A stretch of 7,038 nt of DNA from assembly GCA_013202185.1 (NCBI GenBank), contig JABMSA010000559.1, positions 1 to 7,038 of the forward strand, in the 5' to 3' direction. A program made the position numbers and the translations under genes. Numbering within the stretch: the stretch's first letter is position 1; each line of letters begins with the position of its first letter. Positions 5,854-7,038 of the stretch are shown here, in pieces. Below the pieces are notes generated by a model, which saw nothing but the letters and a program-made list of their open reading frames with translations, did not search any database and was not told the origin of the DNA. The DNA is from Planctomycetota bacterium (GTDB lineage Bacteria > Planctomycetota > PUPC01 > JABMSA01).

Positions 5854-6849
5854 TCACACCTGTGGATTTCCCTCGTCGCCGAGTATGTCGATGAAATAGC
5901 TGGTATACTTGAAGCCGCTGTCGGGTGAGATCGCAACGGCGATGCCTTGATTGTTCTTTCCGTACTCGGCTGCGGCGTGGACTATTGCGCCGGTCGACGG
6001 GCCTACGATGAGGCCCTCTTCGCGGAAGAGGCGCTTGGTCATTGCGTATGCGGGGTCGTCGTCGACGCGGATGACTTCGTCGATCACGCTGCGGTCGAGG
6101 ATACCGGGCGGCTTGGATTCCTCGAGGTTCTTCATGCCCGGCAGCTTGTGCCCTTTCTGCGGCTCGATGGCGATAATCCGAACGTCGGGGTTTTGCTCCT
6201 TGAGGTACCGGCCGACTCCGGTGATAGTGCCGCATGTGCCGTAGCCCGCGAAGAAGAATTTCACCTTGCCTTCGGTCTGCTGCCATATCTCCGGGCCGGT
6301 TGTTTCGTAGTGTGCCTTTACGTTGTCGGGGTTCTCGTACTGGTTGGGCATGACGTATTGGTCATTCGTTTCCTTGCCCTCCACGAATGATCGTGCAAGT
6401 GCTATGGCGCCGTCCTTGGGATGATCGATGGGGCAAAGGTCGTCGGGCGTGGGCCACACCTCGGCGCCGAGCATCCGCAGCAGCACTTTTTTTTCGTCGG
6501 GCACGCCGTCGGGGATTGTTACTGTCAGTTTTACTCCCATCAGGGCGGCGATGGCGGCCAGGCCGATGCCGGTGTTGCCGGACGTGGGCTCGACGAGTTT
6601 CTTGCCATCGAGTTCGCCGCGTTCTTTCATGCCCTTGAGCAAAAAGGCTGCGGTGCGGTCTTTTATTGAGCCGAAAGGGTTGAACCACTCGAGCTTCAGA
6701 TAAAGCTCGAACGCGCCCGAGGGCACCACCTGGTTTGCCCTTACCAGCGGGGTGGGGTTTGCCTGGCAGGCGATGAGTTCTCTGATGTCGCTGTAACGCC
6801 GCAACTCGTGCCTGGCTGCGAGTTTCTGCGCGCCTGGTGATTTGTCCAT
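5854..6849 (-). CDS. PLP-dependent cysteine synthase (CysK/CysM family)
   Basis: A 331-residue fold-type II PLP enzyme replacing the side chain of an activated serine (O-acetyl- or O-phosphoserine) with sulfide or a thiocarboxylate sulfur. Visible motifs are the Schiff-base lysine K63 in NPFGSIKDRTA, the substrate loop TSGNTG (89-94), the PLP-phosphate loop GTCGT (204-208), the GPSTGA segment near 284-289 and SPDSG (308-312). A lysine (K240, in PGMKNLEES) stands where mycobacterial CysM has its phosphoserine-contacting arginine, by my hand alignment. ATG 6849 was preferred to GTG 6861, because a GGAG lies 11 bases before the ATG but only directly against the GTG. It starts 2 bases after the stop of the JAMM protease gene, so translation is probably coupled. 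A cystathionine beta-synthase-like activity cannot be excluded. Confidence 0.93.
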   Translation of the reverse strand: MDKSPGAQKLAARHELRRYSDIRELIACQANPTPLVRANQVVPSGAFELYLKLEWFNPFGSIKDRTAAFLLKGMKERGELDGKKLVEPTSGNTGIGLAAIAALMGVKLTVTIPDGVPDEKKVLLRMLGAEVWPTPDDLCPIDHPKDGAIALARSFVEGKETNDQYVMPNQYENPDNVKAHYETTGPEIWQQTEGKVKFFFAGYGTCGTITGVGRYLKEQNPDVRIIAIEPQKGHKLPGMKNLEESKPPGILDRSVIDEVIRVDDDPAYAMTKRLFREEGLIVGPSTGAIVHAAAEYGKNNQGIAVAISPDSGFKYTSYFIDILGDEGNPQV

Positions 6850-6851
6850 TG

Positions 6852-7038
6852 TCAAACGCACTCCATCGGGTCCTCGACGAATCCGCCGCCGGTCATCCGC
6901 CAGGCGGCCGTCTTGATCGAGCCGCTATGGTTTCCCACGATCACGTAGGTCATGGCGTTCACGGCTTGTTTGGCGTCCTGTTGTGAAGGCCGGGGCGGGC
7001 CGTCCGGATGAGAATGATAGTATCCGGCTATGTGTGCG
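6852..7038 (-). CDS. JAMM/MPN+ metalloprotease, Mec/HcyD-like (N-terminus beyond right edge)
   Basis: The last 61 codons of a frame entering from the right edge and ending at TGA 6854-6852. The translation opens AHIAGYYHSHPDG and continues PPRPSQQDAKQA, giving the zinc-binding JAMM signature H-S-H-P-x6-S-x2-D: H8, H10 and D21 of the visible part, with S18. The catalytic glutamate lies upstream, outside the window. Bacterial JAMM proteins with this GYYHSHPD form include Mycobacterium Mec and Wolinella HcyD, which trim the C-terminus of a ThiS-like sulfur carrier or release the amino acid formed on it. The 2-base gap to the cysteine synthase supports that role. A phage-tail or ubiquitin-like deconjugation role is less likely given the neighbour. 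Confidence 0.86.
   Translation of the reverse strand, partial: AHIAGYYHSHPDGPPRPSQQDAKQAVNAMTYVIVGNHSGSIKTAAWRMTGGGFVEDPMECV

Noticed and set aside
5813..6286. An N-terminal extension of the siroheme reductase frame.
   Set aside because: It overlaps the cysteine synthase gene, is very Arg-rich as expected of a shadow, and ATG 5812 has a good ribosome site.
6405..6419. A plus-strand TGGCGC-N5-TTGG resembling a sigma-54 promoter.
   Set aside because: Two conserved positions are wrong, it lies inside the cysteine synthase gene, and no plus-strand gene follows.

Overview
All recognisable genes lie on the minus strand, so the window reads right to left. It resembles a free-living, moderately GC-rich bacterium with elaborate signalling. 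The secreted protein with repeated CPVMGGKIN...CCPGC domains, together with sigma-54 regulation, suggests Planctomycetota or a neighbouring phylum. That is a low-confidence inference from memory of the families.

Right block (about 4930-7038), sulfur assimilation: the C-terminal end of a JAMM/MPN+ metalloprotease (cut by the window edge), a PLP-dependent cysteine synthase of the CysK/CysM fold starting 2 bases after the protease stop, and a small siroheme/4Fe-4S sulfite reductase-like protein with an added 2x[4Fe-4S] ferredoxin module. A JAMM protease next to a cysteine synthase is the signature of sulfur-carrier (protein thiocarboxylate) cysteine or homocysteine synthesis, as in Mycobacterium mec-cysO-cysM and Wolinella hcyD/hcyS/hcyF. 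Here a reductase that could supply sulfide is in the same cluster.

Middle block (1623-4827): a two-component pair made of a membrane histidine kinase with a Cache-like extracytoplasmic sensor, TM segments, HAMP and HisKA/HATPase, overlapping by 23 bases an NtrC-family response regulator (receiver, AAA+ with GAFTGA, Fis-type HTH).

Gap (876-1622): 747 bases with no credible gene, but not empty. It holds a complete-consensus sigma-54 -24/-12 promoter pointing left, upstream palindromic and direct repeats that could be activator sites, and two related GC-rich long inverted repeats plus a further 12-bp hairpin.

Left block (1-875): a stand-alone receiver protein followed 34 bases later by a secreted protein built from near-identical 59-residue YHS/TRASH-like metal-binding repeats, running off the left edge. 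The simplest reading is that the kinase/NtrC-type pair activates the sigma-54 promoter, which drives the receiver and YHS genes through a long structured leader. This link is inferred from position and promoter type only.
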